Assembly: GCF_900101905.1 (NCBI RefSeq)
Contig: NZ_FNAJ01000004.1
Location: 496,001-560,000 of the forward strand
DNA length: 64,000 bases
Origin: Myxococcus virescens
GTDB lineage: Bacteria; Myxococcota; Myxococcia; Myxococcales; Myxococcaceae
Direction: 5' to 3'
The position numbers and the translations under genes were made by a program. The notes under the pieces were generated by a model. That model was not told the origin of the DNA. It saw nothing but the letters and a program-made list of their open reading frames with translations, and made no database searches. Of the stretch, positions 39,050 through 49,100 are shown piece after piece. Each line of letters opens with the position of its first letter. Position 1 is the first letter of the stretch.

Positions 39050-42000
39050 GCGGGACAGCGTCCAAGCTCCTCCCGCTTCGCATCCGCCTCCCGTACACGA
39101 CGGAGGAGGAGTTTATCGACAAGTACGGCTTGAACGTGGCGCGCGGCGGCGTGTTCGTTGCCACGCGCGCCATGAAGCCCGAAGGTACCGGGCTGGCGTT
39201 CGAGTTCGTCCTTGCAGATGGGACACGCCTGCTTCGCGGCGAAGGCGTCGTCGTGAAGGCCCAGGTGGACGCGGTGGGCGGGCGTACCGGCATGACGGTG
39301 CGCTTCGTGAAGCTGGACGCAGCAAGCAAGGCGCTCATCGACCGGGTGGTGTCGAAACGTACCGGAAACGTGGAGCCACAAGCTCCCGCCCAAGTCACGC
39401 CCCCTCTTCCGGCCCCTGCTCCCCCCCCGGGACTCGTTCGCCGCACACCCGGCGCGAAGGTTTCGAATGCGGTGCGTACCTCGGTTCCCCCCCGCGAGCC
39501 CTCGCGGGAGGAGGCGCGCGTCGAAGGCACGCCGACGGGAGTTCCTGACACGGTGGCTGCCAACGGAGCCGCTCTCGCGAGCACGGTGGCGGTGCCGGAA
39601 CTCACGCCCAGTTCCGAGACAGCTACGGCGGATGATGACGCACGCGCGGAAGTGCCGGACTCCGGCACGGCTGCTCCGTCCTCCGAGTCCGAGCAAGTAC
39701 CGGATGAGCCTGCGTCCAGCACGGACGCGCATGCGGTGTCCGGTGAGGCGGACACGGGCTCACTTGATGCCTCTGACGCGTTCGGTGGGAGTGCTTTCAC
39801 TGATTCAGGGGCTCCGAGCACTCAAGACGCGGACGCGCGTCCGGGACCTGTCGCTCCGCGCTTTGAAGCTGATTCGAGTGACGGGCTCGACTTCGCCATC
39901 ACCGCGAGCCTCGCGGCGTCCGAGGATGAAGGTGGCAATGCGAATGCCGTAGCCGAGCGACACGGCCTCGGTGAGCCCGCCAAAGCGCCACTCGTCCCGG
40001 AGGATTCGTCAACCGGCGCCGGCACTGCGCCGACAGCGACCGCGACTCCGGACCTGACGGCGAAAGCCTCCGTCGCGCTGGCCTCGAGCGAGCCAGTGGA
40101 GCCGCCTCAAACGCTGCTTCGTGTCCCGCCCGCGCTGGAGACAGGCGACGATGCGCATGCAGCAGCCGAGCCCTCCGCGGTCCCTGTTTCCCCGCATGGT
40201 CCTGGTGGACCCGCGCCCGCTGAACTCGACGAAGCCGTCGGTGACGACTCTTCCGCCCCGGCGCCGGATGCAGATGCAGCGGCGCCCCACGGAGCATCTG
40301 TCTCTCAGGCGAACACCCCAATCGTCGCGGAAGCTGGCACGCCTGCAACGACGGAACCCTCCGCGACGACGCCAGTTACGGGCACTGCTCCCGCCAACGA
40401 AGCAGCCACGGAACCCTCAGCGACATCTGCGACCACGAGCTCCGAGCCCACCGCCAAGGGCAGCGATACATCCACGATTCGAGCAACCGCAGAGGCATCG
40501 ACCGCAAGCGTCGAGCCCGTCACCGATGAGGGCAACGAAGCACCCACGACATCCTCCGGGACGGCGGCGCCCGCGAGCGAAACGCGCGATGCCGAAGCAG
40601 GCGGCGCAGTACGGACTGAAACGCCAACTGCCACTTCGACCACAAGCGTCGAGCCCACCACCGAGGCAGGTCACGCAGCATCCCCGGAGGCGTCCGAGAC
40701 GGCCGCGCGCCCTCATGCACAGTCCGACGCCGGAACAGGTGACGCATCCACCGCGCAGCCCCCCGCCGCGACGTCACCACTGGGCGATGCGCCCGTCGCC
40801 GAGGCAAGCAACGAGGCAGCGACCGAGCCCAAAGCAGCAGCGCCGACCACTGAAAAAAGTGGCCCGGGTATCGCGTCCGAATCGACGACGACGGCCAACA
40901 CGGATGACCCGTCCGGCAGTGCTCCCGGCGAGGCTTCATCCGCACAGACGATGGCCGCGCTCCCGAGCGCACCTGGCGTCGATAAGACGGCGCCCGCCGC
41001 TCCGGGTGCGAAGTCCGCTGAGCGTTCGCAGGACGCCTCCACATCAGGTGACACATCGCCCCAGGCGGCAGCCAGTGCAGCCCCCGCGGCCGAGTCGAGT
41101 CCACCCCCAGAGCCGACACACGCGACTGCCGAGCCGCATGGGCGCACCGCCGCTCCCGAAAGCGTGCTCCCCCCCGTGGCCTCGGATGATGCTTCTCTGT
41201 CCAACACGAAAGCAGCCCCAGTCCGTACCGAATCCGAGCCCACGCACCCCGTCCCTCAGGACGCGGACGTGCCACGCAACCGCCGCCGTGCCCTGCTCGA
41301 GGTCCCCATTCCTCAACCGGCCTCGACGCCCGCGCTCCCCGAGGTCGTGCTGGGCATCGACCTGGGCACCTCACATGCGCGCGTCGCCGTCGTCCAGGAC
41401 GGGATGCCCAAGCTCATTCCCCTCCCCGGCACCACCACCACGGACCTTCCCGCGCTCATCGCGGTGAACGGCACCGGCGACCTCGTCGTCGGCGCCACGG
41501 CTCAGACGGAAGGCCAACGTGCCCCCCGCCGTGCCATCTCCGGTCTCAAGCGACTGCTGGGCCTGAAGCCGCGTTCTCCGCAACTTCGCTGGCTCGCCCC
41601 GTTGCTCCCCTTCCCCGTCACCACGGACACGAATGGGGACTCCGCCGTGGAGGTCCGGGGCCGCGTCATCTCACCCACGCTCTTCACGGCCATGCTGCTT
41701 CGCGAGCTGAAGCATGCCGCCGCGACGCACCTGGGCCGCAAGGCAACCCGCGCCGTCATCTGTGCCCCCACGCACTTCACGGACCGCCAGTGCGCGGCCC
41801 TTCGCGAAGCCGCCACGCTCGCGGGGCTCGATGCCCAGCGCATCCTCATCGCCCCCGCGGCGGCGGCGCTCGCGTATGCACATGGCCGAGGGCTCGCGCG
41901 AAAGCGGGTGCTCGTCGTGGACCTGGGCGGTGGCGGCCTCCAGGTCTGCGTGGTGCAAGTCACAGGCGATGACCTCGAGGTCATTACCACCGGAGGCGAC

Positions 42001-42909
42001 GCCACCCTCGGCGGCATGGACTTCGATGCGCGCATCGCCGAGGCCATCGCCAGCGACCTCTCGGAACAGGGCGTGCCCAAGCCGGACCATCCCTTCGACT
42101 GGGCCCCCCTGCGCACCGCCGCCGAGTCCACGAAGGTGGCCCTCTCCAGCCAGGAGCAGGTGGACGTCACCCTCCCCTCGGGAACCGTGCCCCCCATCAA
42201 CCGGGAGCGAGTCGAAGCCCTCACCGCCGACCTCGCCCAGCGCGTCACCACCGTGGTCCGCGACGTGCTCGAATCCAACGCGCTCTCCCCCCAGGGGCTG
42301 GACGCGGTGCTCCTCGTCGGCGGGCAGAGCGCCGCGCCCCTGGTCCGCCGCCGGCTCGAAGAGAGCCTCGGCGTGAGCGTGCGCGACGACGTGGACACTC
42401 GAGGCAGCGTGGCCCTGGGCGCCGCGCTGCTCGGCCAGGGGCTCCTGCTCGCCGCAGCCGGCAAGCCCGCGGCCACTGTCTCCGAGGTGCTGTCCTCGCC
42501 GCTCGCCGTCGCCGAGCGCGGTGGCACCTTGCGCCGCGTCCTCGACCGAAACACCCGCCTGCCCGCCACCAAGACGCTGGTGCTTCCCACTGTGCCGGGT
42601 CCGCTCGAGCTGGCCCTCTTCCAGGGGGCAGCCACGCAGGCGTCCGACGCCGAGTACCTCGGCCGGCTCACCCTCAACGTGGAGCGCGCGGGTGAGGTGG
42701 AGCTGCACCTCGCGCTCTCAGTCGATGGGGCCCTGTCGCTCGAGGCCACCCTGCCGGGCGTGAAGCGGCACGCGGTGTCTCTGTCCGCGGAGCACTTGGA
42801 CGACGCGACCTTCGACGCGCTCATCGCCCGCTCGCCGCTGGTCCCTGAGCCGGAGCGACGCCCAGGTGGCGTGCTGTCCGGACTGAAGAAGCTCTTCGGC
42901 CGCCGCTGA
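39046..42909 (+). CDS. PilZ-like domain, long disordered linker and Hsp70-like ATPase fusion
   Basis: This is a 1287-residue protein with three parts. Residues about 1-105 form a PilZ-like fold of the myxobacterial TIGR02266 type (EEFIDKYGLNVARGGVFVAT). The canonical c-di-GMP RxxxR motif is not obvious and the usual Ser of NxSxxG is Ala, so ligand binding is doubtful. Residues about 106-755 are an Ala/Thr/Glu/Pro/Ser-rich low-complexity linker. Residues about 760-1287 are an Hsp70/DnaK-type actin-fold ATPase with GIDLGTSHARVAVV, VVDLGGGGLQVCVV and VLLVGGQSAAPLVRRRL, plus a short substrate-binding-like tail. It lacks signal peptide and membrane helices. It overlaps the lipoprotein gene by 4 bases. 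Confidence 0.88.
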   Translation: MSGTASKLLPLRIRLPYTTEEEFIDKYGLNVARGGVFVATRAMKPEGTGLAFEFVLADGTRLLRGEGVVVKAQVDAVGGRTGMTVRFVKLDAASKALIDRVVSKRTGNVEPQAPAQVTPPLPAPAPPPGLVRRTPGAKVSNAVRTSVPPREPSREEARVEGTPTGVPDTVAANGAALASTVAVPELTPSSETATADDDARAEVPDSGTAAPSSESEQVPDEPASSTDAHAVSGEADTGSLDASDAFGGSAFTDSGAPSTQDADARPGPVAPRFEADSSDGLDFAITASLAASEDEGGNANAVAERHGLGEPAKAPLVPEDSSTGAGTAPTATATPDLTAKASVALASSEPVEPPQTLLRVPPALETGDDAHAAAEPSAVPVSPHGPGGPAPAELDEAVGDDSSAPAPDADAAAPHGASVSQANTPIVAEAGTPATTEPSATTPVTGTAPANEAATEPSATSATTSSEPTAKGSDTSTIRATAEASTASVEPVTDEGNEAPTTSSGTAAPASETRDAEAGGAVRTETPTATSTTSVEPTTEAGHAASPEASETAARPHAQSDAGTGDASTAQPPAATSPLGDAPVAEASNEAATEPKAAAPTTEKSGPGIASESTTTANTDDPSGSAPGEASSAQTMAALPSAPGVDKTAPAAPGAKSAERSQDASTSGDTSPQAAASAAPAAESSPPPEPTHATAEPHGRTAAPESVLPPVASDDASLSNTKAAPVRTESEPTHPVPQDADVPRNRRRALLEVPIPQPASTPALPEVVLGIDLGTSHARVAVVQDGMPKLIPLPGTTTTDLPALIAVNGTGDLVVGATAQTEGQRAPRRAISGLKRLLGLKPRSPQLRWLAPLLPFPVTTDTNGDSAVEVRGRVISPTLFTAMLLRELKHAAATHLGRKATRAVICAPTHFTDRQCAALREAATLAGLDAQRILIAPAAAALAYAHGRGLARKRVLVVDLGGGGLQVCVVQVTGDDLEVITTGGDATLGGMDFDARIAEAIASDLSEQGVPKPDHPFDWAPLRTAAESTKVALSSQEQVDVTLPSGTVPPINRERVEALTADLAQRVTTVVRDVLESNALSPQGLDAVLLVGGQSAAPLVRRRLEESLGVSVRDDVDTRGSVALGAALLGQGLLLAAAGKPAATVSEVLSSPLAVAERGGTLRRVLDRNTRLPATKTLVLPTVPGPLELALFQGAATQASDAEYLGRLTLNVERAGEVELHLALSVDGALSLEATLPGVKRHAVSLSAEHLDDATFDALIARSPLVPEPERRPGGVLSGLKKLFGRR

Positions 42910-43071
42910 GCCCCTGCTCGCTCGCCCGCGCACAAGTCACGGCGCCCTTCGCCCCATGGGCCGATGTGCCTGCGGCCATCCAGGCCACCGTGCGTCCCTG
43001 CGGCTCTCTCTCTGTAGCCGTGGCGACAGATGGCCAGCTTTCCGGTGACTGATTTTCCGGGGAGGAATGCG

Positions 43072-43698
43072 ATGCGACGTTCGATTGTGGGTGGAGTCGC
43101 CGCGGCGGCGCTGGGCATGGCGGGACCCGCCTTCGCCATCGAGGCACAGCAGGTGGGCGAGCGGCTGCGCGTCGAGGAGCGGCCGCTGGTGGGCATCGAC
43201 GTGCGACTGGGCCTCGGCGACTTCACCGGCGACCTCGGCAGCAACACCAAGGTGGGCCCGCTGCTGGGCATCAACGCCAGCGCCTATCCCTGGCAGTACG
43301 GCGGCGTCGAGGTCGGCTACGAAGGCCAGCGCTTCCCCATCGACGACTCACGCCTGCGCGACAACGGCGATGGGGAAGGCGTCTGGCGGCACAACGCCAC
43401 CCTGCTCGCCAAGGCGGGGCCGCTCATCGACGAGAAGTGGCGCCCCTTCGTCGGCGCGGGCGTCGGCCTGAGCTACCTCAACCCCTCGGACGGCGCGGAC
43501 CGCTTCTACAACAATGACTGGCAGACGGAGCTCCCGCTGGCCGCGGGCCTGGACTACCGCTTCGGCAACCTGGTGGCCGGCGCGCGCGCCACGTACCGGT
43601 TCGTCGGCGGGGAGGGACTCCTCCGAAACCCCGTCACCAACGCCGACGAGAAAGGCAGTCTCTTCAACGGCAATGTGATGATTGGCGGGCAGTTCTAG
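43072..43698 (+). CDS. Predicted small outer-membrane beta-barrel protein
   Basis: This 208-residue protein has a Sec signal peptide (about 1-23, ending GPAFAI). Amphipathic beta-strands alternate through the mature part, which ends in an aromatic residue (MIGGQF), the usual outer-membrane insertion signal. Segments such as FVGAGVGLSYLNPSDGAD and AAGLDYRFGNLVAG resemble OmpA/OmpW-like eight-strand barrels. ATG 43072 is preceded by GGGGAGGA. It is convergent with the glutamate-cysteine ligase gene, 12 bp apart. Ligand unknown. Confidence 0.8.
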   Translation: MRRSIVGGVAAAALGMAGPAFAIEAQQVGERLRVEERPLVGIDVRLGLGDFTGDLGSNTKVGPLLGINASAYPWQYGGVEVGYEGQRFPIDDSRLRDNGDGEGVWRHNATLLAKAGPLIDEKWRPFVGAGVGLSYLNPSDGADRFYNNDWQTELPLAAGLDYRFGNLVAGARATYRFVGGEGLLRNPVTNADEKGSLFNGNVMIGGQF

Positions 43699-43710
43699 CC
43701 CGCCTCCATG

Positions 43711-45048
43711 TCACAGGCTGAAGCCGTCCAGCAGCGCCTCGGGGCGGGGATTCTTCTCCCACGCCTCGAGCACCGCCACCGCGGGCGAGCGCCCCGACGC
43801 GGCCACCGCGTCCAGCGCATCCAGCAGGGGCGCATCCTGCGCATCCAGCCGCATCAGGCCCCGGCGGGAGATGGCCAGCATCTCCGCCGCCAGGCGGTGC
43901 AGCTCCTGCGAACCCAGCCGGCCGCCCAGTCCCTCGCGCCGCGCCGTATCATGGAAAGCCAGGTGCTCGGCGTAGGTCAGCTTCGGCAACAGGCGCTCGG
44001 CCTCCTCCAGCGCGGTGGCGTCGTACAGGATGCCGCGCCAGAGGGCGGCGAGCGCTCCCGTCATCGCGGGATTCACACAGTCCGCGCCGCGCACCTCGAT
44101 CACCGTCTTCAGCCGCACCTCGGGGAAGAGCGTGGACAGGTGGTCCGTCCAGTCGTTCAGGTCGGGCGGTTTGCCCTCGAAGCCCTCCTTCATCAACTGC
44201 CGGAAGGTCAGCTTCGGGTACAGGTACTCGTTGTTGCGCCGCAGGAAGAGCAGCGGCGCGTCCAGCGCCCATTCCACATAGGCGCGATACGAGAACGAGC
44301 CGTCGAAGAACGCGGGCAGGTAACCACAGCGCGTGGGGTCCACCTCGTCCCAAACGCGGTTGCGGAAGGACAGGTAACCCGACGGCTTGCCCTCCACGAT
44401 GGGGCTGTTGGCGTACAACGCATTCATCAGCGGGGCGAGCCGCGCCACCACCACCGTCTTGCGGACACAGTCCGCCTCGTCCGCCCAGTCCAGGGACACC
44501 TGGCCGGTGGACGTCATCAACATCATGTTCAGCGCCAGCCGGCCGCGCTCCGGCAGCGTGCGGCGCATGATGAGGTAGCGCGTCTTCGGCATCCACGGCA
44601 TCTGCGCCGTCGTGCCAAAGGGGCGGTAGCCCAGGAAGACGAGCCGCAAGCCCAGCGCCTTCGCGGCGGAGGAGACCTCCGACAGGTGCGTCAGGTTCTC
44701 CGCATGCGCCTCGCGCGCGGTGACGAAGGGGCTTCCGGACAGCTCCACCTGGCCGCCGGGCTCCAGGGAGATGGTGGCGCCACCGCGCTGCAGCGCGATG
44801 ACGGGCGACTCCGGCGTCTCCCGGAACGGCGTGTAGCCCGCCGAGGCCACCCGGTTCAGCAGCGCCCCGACGCCCCGCTCGCCTTCATAGGTCGGAGGCT
44901 CCGCGGCGCCCACCGGGTAGAGGAACTTCTCATGCTCGAGCCCCAGACGGTGCGCACCGCTGGGCTTCTCGGCGGCTCGGAATCCAGCCAACAGCATGTC
45001 GACGGAGGAGATGGGCTCTGAGGCCGCGCGCTTGAGGTCGAGTGACAT
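43711..45048 (-). CDS. gshA: Glutamate-cysteine ligase, class II (plant/alphaproteobacterial type)
   Basis: This enzyme makes gamma-glutamylcysteine, the first step of glutathione (or related thiol) synthesis. The 445-residue protein matches the GCS2/plant-type ligase: GLEHEKFLY near the start, GGATISLEPGGQVELSGSP (active-site region), the MPKTRYLIMRRTLPERG segment, and LKTVIEVRGADC in the C-terminal half. No glutathione synthetase is adjacent. Only 10 bases (GGGCGCGCCC, a palindrome) separate a TATATA box from the ATG, so the mRNA may be almost leaderless. No Shine-Dalgarno is visible. Confidence 0.92.
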   Translation of the reverse strand: MSLDLKRAASEPISSVDMLLAGFRAAEKPSGAHRLGLEHEKFLYPVGAAEPPTYEGERGVGALLNRVASAGYTPFRETPESPVIALQRGGATISLEPGGQVELSGSPFVTAREAHAENLTHLSEVSSAAKALGLRLVFLGYRPFGTTAQMPWMPKTRYLIMRRTLPERGRLALNMMLMTSTGQVSLDWADEADCVRKTVVVARLAPLMNALYANSPIVEGKPSGYLSFRNRVWDEVDPTRCGYLPAFFDGSFSYRAYVEWALDAPLLFLRRNNEYLYPKLTFRQLMKEGFEGKPPDLNDWTDHLSTLFPEVRLKTVIEVRGADCVNPAMTGALAALWRGILYDATALEEAERLLPKLTYAEHLAFHDTARREGLGGRLGSQELHRLAAEMLAISRRGLMRLDAQDAPLLDALDAVAASGRSPAVAVLEAWEKNPRPEALLDGFSL

Positions 45049-45064
45049 GGGCGCGCCCTATATA
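45049..45064 (-). promoter_or_regulatory. Possible -10 box and palindrome directly before gshA
   Basis: On the minus strand TATATA (45059-45064) is followed by the perfect 10-bp palindrome GGGCGCGCCC and then the ATG. No convincing -35 was found, so the promoter call is tentative. If it is used, the transcript has a leader of only a few bases. Confidence 0.35.
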
Positions 45065-45106
45065 ACCTAGACTTTTGGACCCGCCCGGATTTGCGCACTG
45101 GCCTTT

Positions 45107-45925
45107 ATGAGCCCACACTCCACCCTCCCCACCATCTCCCCCCAGCCCCGCCTGTCCGATTTCTTCCAGGGGATGGGCCTCCTCGGCCGGGCCTTCTCCC
45201 TCATCCTGCGCGACCGTCGGCTGTTCCTGCTGTCCGCGCTCTGTGCCGCCGTCACCGCCGCCGCCCTCGTGGGGCTCGTCTGGTTGCTGTGGCGCTACGC
45301 CCCCGGTGCCCTGGAATCCGTCTGGGCCCGCCCGGAGAGCTGGTACGGCAAGGCCGCCTGGAGCACCGTGCTGGTGTTGTCCGGCCTGGTGCTCTGGGTC
45401 GTGGGCGCCAACGTGCTGCCGCCCCTGCTCTTGGCCCCGCTCCAGGATCCACTGTCCGAGCTGACCGAAGAGGCCTGTGGCGGCGGCCCGGGCACCTCCT
45501 TCACCGTGGCGGGTTTCGTCCGGGGCCTCGTCACCGGCATCGCCCATACGCTCGCGCGGCTGTTCTTCCTCCTCGCGGGCCTGGCGGTGCTCCTGCCCCT
45601 CCACCTGATACCGGGGGTGGGCAGCGTGCTGTGGACGGTCCTCGCCAGCCTGTACACCATGACGTGGATGGCGGGTGAGTACCTGGCCGCCCCCATGACG
45701 CGTCACCTGTATCCCTTCGCCGAGGTGCGCCGGATGCTGCGCGAGCGCCGGGCGCTCTGCCTGGGCCTGGGCGCGGGCATCTACGTGCTGCTCTGGGTCC
45801 CCATCCTCAACGCCTTCTTCCTCCCGGTGGCCATCGTCGCCGGCACCCTGCTCTATGGCGGGCTGCGCGAGGCCCGGCTGCTGGCGCCCCCCCCTGGGGA
45901 GTCCACTACCGCTGCGTTGAAATAA
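45107..45925 (+). CDS. EI24/CysZ-family integral membrane protein
   Basis: This 272-residue inner-membrane protein has about five to six hydrophobic helices. The EI24-type pattern is visible in an N-terminal amphipathic start (DFFQGMGLLGRAFSLILRD), a helix ending at NVLPPLLLAPLQDPLSELTE, and a characteristic TMTWMAGEYLAAPMTRH stretch before the last helices. In Gammaproteobacteria the related CysZ transports sulfate. Divergent from gshA, a sulfur-metabolism gene, it could supply sulfate for cysteine; that link is inference. Confidence 0.82.
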   Translation: MSPHSTLPTISPQPRLSDFFQGMGLLGRAFSLILRDRRLFLLSALCAAVTAAALVGLVWLLWRYAPGALESVWARPESWYGKAAWSTVLVLSGLVLWVVGANVLPPLLLAPLQDPLSELTEEACGGGPGTSFTVAGFVRGLVTGIAHTLARLFFLLAGLAVLLPLHLIPGVGSVLWTVLASLYTMTWMAGEYLAAPMTRHLYPFAEVRRMLRERRALCLGLGAGIYVLLWVPILNAFFLPVAIVAGTLLYGGLREARLLAPPPGESTTAALK

Positions 45926-45926
45926 A

Positions 45927-46010
45927 CGCCCGAGCCGGGTGTCGAACCCGGGGAACCGGGAACGCAATGCCCGCCAGGGACGTTCTGCTCCACCAGCAGA
46001 GAGGCGATGC
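45927..46010 (-). other. tRNA-like remnant (T-arm and D-arm-like segments)
   Basis: On the minus strand the 3' half contains a perfect T-arm (CCGGGTTCGACACCCGG, 5-bp stem, TTCGA loop). About 40-50 bases upstream is a D-arm-like CTC...CTGGTG...GAG. The acceptor 3' strand CTCGGGC has no complementary 5' strand, and I cannot draw a normal anticodon arm (loop CTGGCGG has U33 but its stem does not pair). It may be a decayed tRNA gene or the scar of a past integration. It lies between the EI24 gene and the S41 protease promoter. Confidence 0.35.
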
Positions 46011-46050
46011 CTTGAAGCACCAGGAGCCCGTGATTAGGCTTGCCCGGCCG

Positions 46051-46078
46051 CTTACAGTGTTCGCCTACTCGGTATAAA
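46051..46078 (+). promoter_or_regulatory. Sigma-70-type promoter of the S41 protease gene
   Basis: CTTACA (46051-46056), a 16-base spacer, then TATAAA (46073-46078) lie 62 bp before the ATG. This is the most AT-rich stretch in the neighbourhood and is correctly oriented. Confidence 0.55.
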
Positions 46079-46139
46079 CGGTCGAAATCTCAAGGCTTCT
46101 CGCCACACCCGGGGTGCCGGACAGCGCGCCCCAGCTTGG

Positions 46140-49100
46140 ATGAACCAAATGCCGCGTTTCCTCCGCCGAATCACAGCCGTTGCCGTGCTCCTCGGCGCCT
46201 GGGCCCTGGTGGGCAGTGACCGGGCTCCCTTGCCGCTGACCATGGGTGCAGCCGAGGCCGGGCAAGGCTCGTGGGACGGCAGTCTTCCTACCGTCAAAGG
46301 CGAGAAGGCCCCGCACGACCTCAACAGCCTGCGCGTCCTGACGAAGGTCATCCTCTACGTGAAGGAGAACTACGTCGACCCCAAGCGGGTGAAGCCGAAG
46401 GAGATGATGATCGCCTCGCTGGAGTACGTCGAGAAGAGCGTTCCCGACGTGCTCGTGGACGGCAACGCGGAGACGGGCAAGCTCAACGTCAACGTGAACG
46501 GCAAGCAGCGCGAGTTCGACATCGCCCACGTGGACTCGCTGTGGAAGATGTCCTTCGCGCTCAAGGACGTCTTCGACTTCCTGTCGAAGAACATGCGGCC
46601 CATCGAGGACACGCGCGACGTGGAGTACGCGGCCGTCAACGGCATGCTGTCCACGTTGGATCCGCACTCGGTGCTGCTGCGCCCGGAGCTGTACCGGGAG
46701 ATGAAGCTGTCCACCAAGGGTGAGTTCGGCGGCCTGGGCTTCGTCATCCAGATGCGCGAGGGCAACCTCACCGTGGTCAAGGTGATCCCGAAGACGCCCG
46801 CGCACCGCTCCGGCATCCAGAAGGACGACCGCATCAAGAAGATTGGCGAGGAGTCCACCGTCAACATGGACCTCAACGAGGCCGTGTCGAAGCTGCGCGG
46901 CCCGGTGGACAGCCGCATCACCATCACCGTGGAGCGCGACGGCTGGGACAAGCCCCGCATCATGACGCTCTCGCGCGCCATGATTTCCATCGAGAGCGTG
47001 CAGCACAAGATGCTCTCCAACAACGTGGGCTACATCCGCCTGAAGAACTTCCAGGGCAACACCACCCGCGACCTCGAGGCGGCGCTGACGCAGCTGCGCA
47101 AGCAGGCGGACGCGAAGGGCGGCTTCAAGGGCCTGGTGCTCGACATGCGCGGCAACCCGGGCGGCCTCCTGGAGCAGGCCATCCAGGTGTCCGACACGTT
47201 CCTGTCCAGCGGCACCATCGTCGCGACGGTGGGCCTGTCCGACAAGCTGCGCGAGGAGAAGCGCGCGCGCGCCACGGACGGAGAGGACAGCTACCCCATC
47301 GCCGTGCTGGTGAACGCTGGCAGCGCCTCCGCGTCCGAAATCGTCGCTGGCGCGCTGAAGAACCTCGACCGCGCGACCATCATCGGCCGTCAGACGTTCG
47401 GCAAGGGCAGCGTGCAGGTGCTGTACGACTTCCCGGATGACAGCGCGCTGAAGCTGACCATCGCCAAGTACCTGACCCCGGGCGACGTCTCCATCCAGGA
47501 GGTCGGTATCGTCCCGGACATCCAGTTGGTCCCCACCCGCGCCACCGATGAGCGCGTGGACGTGTTCGCGCCGCGCCGCTCCATGGGCGAGGCCGACCTG
47601 GATCAGCACTTCGGCAACCCGGACTCCAGCACCGTCGCCAAGAAGCGCGAGGACGTGCTCAACCGCGAGAAGCCGCTGGAGAGCCTCAAGTACCTGAAGG
47701 TGGATGAGAAGCAGGCCCAGGCCACCGCCAAGAAGGACGAGGGCAAGGCCCCGCCGAAGACGGCCGCCAACGCCAAGAAGCACGGGGACAAGGACCCGCT
47801 GCTGGACGTGGACGTGGCTGGCATGGGTGAGGACCTGGACGACCAGCTCGACGCCGAGGCCCAGGAGGAGATCAAGGAGGACTTCGAGGTCCAGTTCGCC
47901 CGCGACTTCGTGCTGCGCGCTCCAGCCACCACGCGCAAGGAGCAGCTCAAGCAGGGCAAGGCGTTCATCGACCAGAAGCGCGCCGAGGAGGAGTCCCGCA
48001 TCAACGCCGCCATCGCCGCGCTGGGCGTGGACTGGAGCGCGGGTCCCACGCCGAAGAACGTGCAGATGGCCGTGTCGCTGACGCCGGGCCCGGACGCGAA
48101 GATTCTGGCGGGCGAGGTGATGGAGATGGCGCTGACAGCGGAGAACCGTGGCACCGAGCCGCTCAAGCGCGTGCGCGCCTGGACGGAGAGCGACAACGCC
48201 TTCCTGGACCGCCGCGAGTTCCTCTTCGGTGCGCTGGCGCCGGGTGAGAAGAAGACGTGGAAGGTGAAGGTGCGCCTGCCCAAGGACCTCACCAGCCGCC
48301 GCGACGACGTGACGGTGCGCTTCTTCGATGACCACGGCGCCCTGCCTGAGACGCGGGTGGCCGAGCTCAACTTCGTGGAGCTGCCCCGCCCCGCCTTCGC
48401 CTTCAACTGGCAGGTCATCGACGACTGCGCCACCTGCAACGGCGACGGCACCGTGCAGCGCGGGGAGACGGTCTCCGTGCTGCTCGACGTGACGAACGCG
48501 GGCACCGGCACGGCGCTCGACTCCTTCACGCAAATCAAGAATGGCGGTGACGCCAACATCTTCATCGAAAAGGGCCGCTTCAAACTGGGCGAGCTGAAGC
48601 CCGGTGAGACGAAGACGGCGCGTTTCCAGTTGGAGGTGAAGAAGGGCTTCAAGGGCAACACCTTCCCGCTGAAGCTGGCCATCATCGACGAGCCGCTCGA
48701 GGAGTTCGTGATGGAGAAGCTGGAGCTGCCCGTTACCGACGCCGCGATCGCCACGATGGAGCCGAAGAAGGGCCTCGTCCGCGTGGGCGACAAGGTGGAC
48801 CTGTATGGCGCCCCCGCGCAGGGCGCGCGCGCGGTGGCGAAGCTGAGCGGGACGACGGTGCTGCCCGCCGAGGCGGTCACCAAGGGCTACTACCGCGTGG
48901 AGCTGGAGAAGGACCGCTTCGCCTTCGTGCGCAGCCAGGACGCGAAGGAGCTGAAGACGGGCAAGGCCACCACGCCGAAGGCCACGCTGGCCACCAACCA
49001 CCGCCCGCCCGACATCCGCCTGGACGTGGATCCGGCCGCTGGCGGCATGGTGGCCAACGGGGACAAGTTCACGCTCTCCGGCGTGGTGACGGACCCCCAC

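Noticed and set aside
41502..43274. 590-residue minus-strand frame over the Hsp70 part of the fusion
   Set aside because: Ser/Arg-rich shadow; the plus-strand frame carries the phosphate-loop motifs.
45927..46031. Selenocysteine tRNA (a TTCAA sequence is present upstream)
   Set aside because: The TCA is about 86 bases from the 3' end, far more than in known Sec tRNAs, and no acceptor stem pairs with CTCGGGC.
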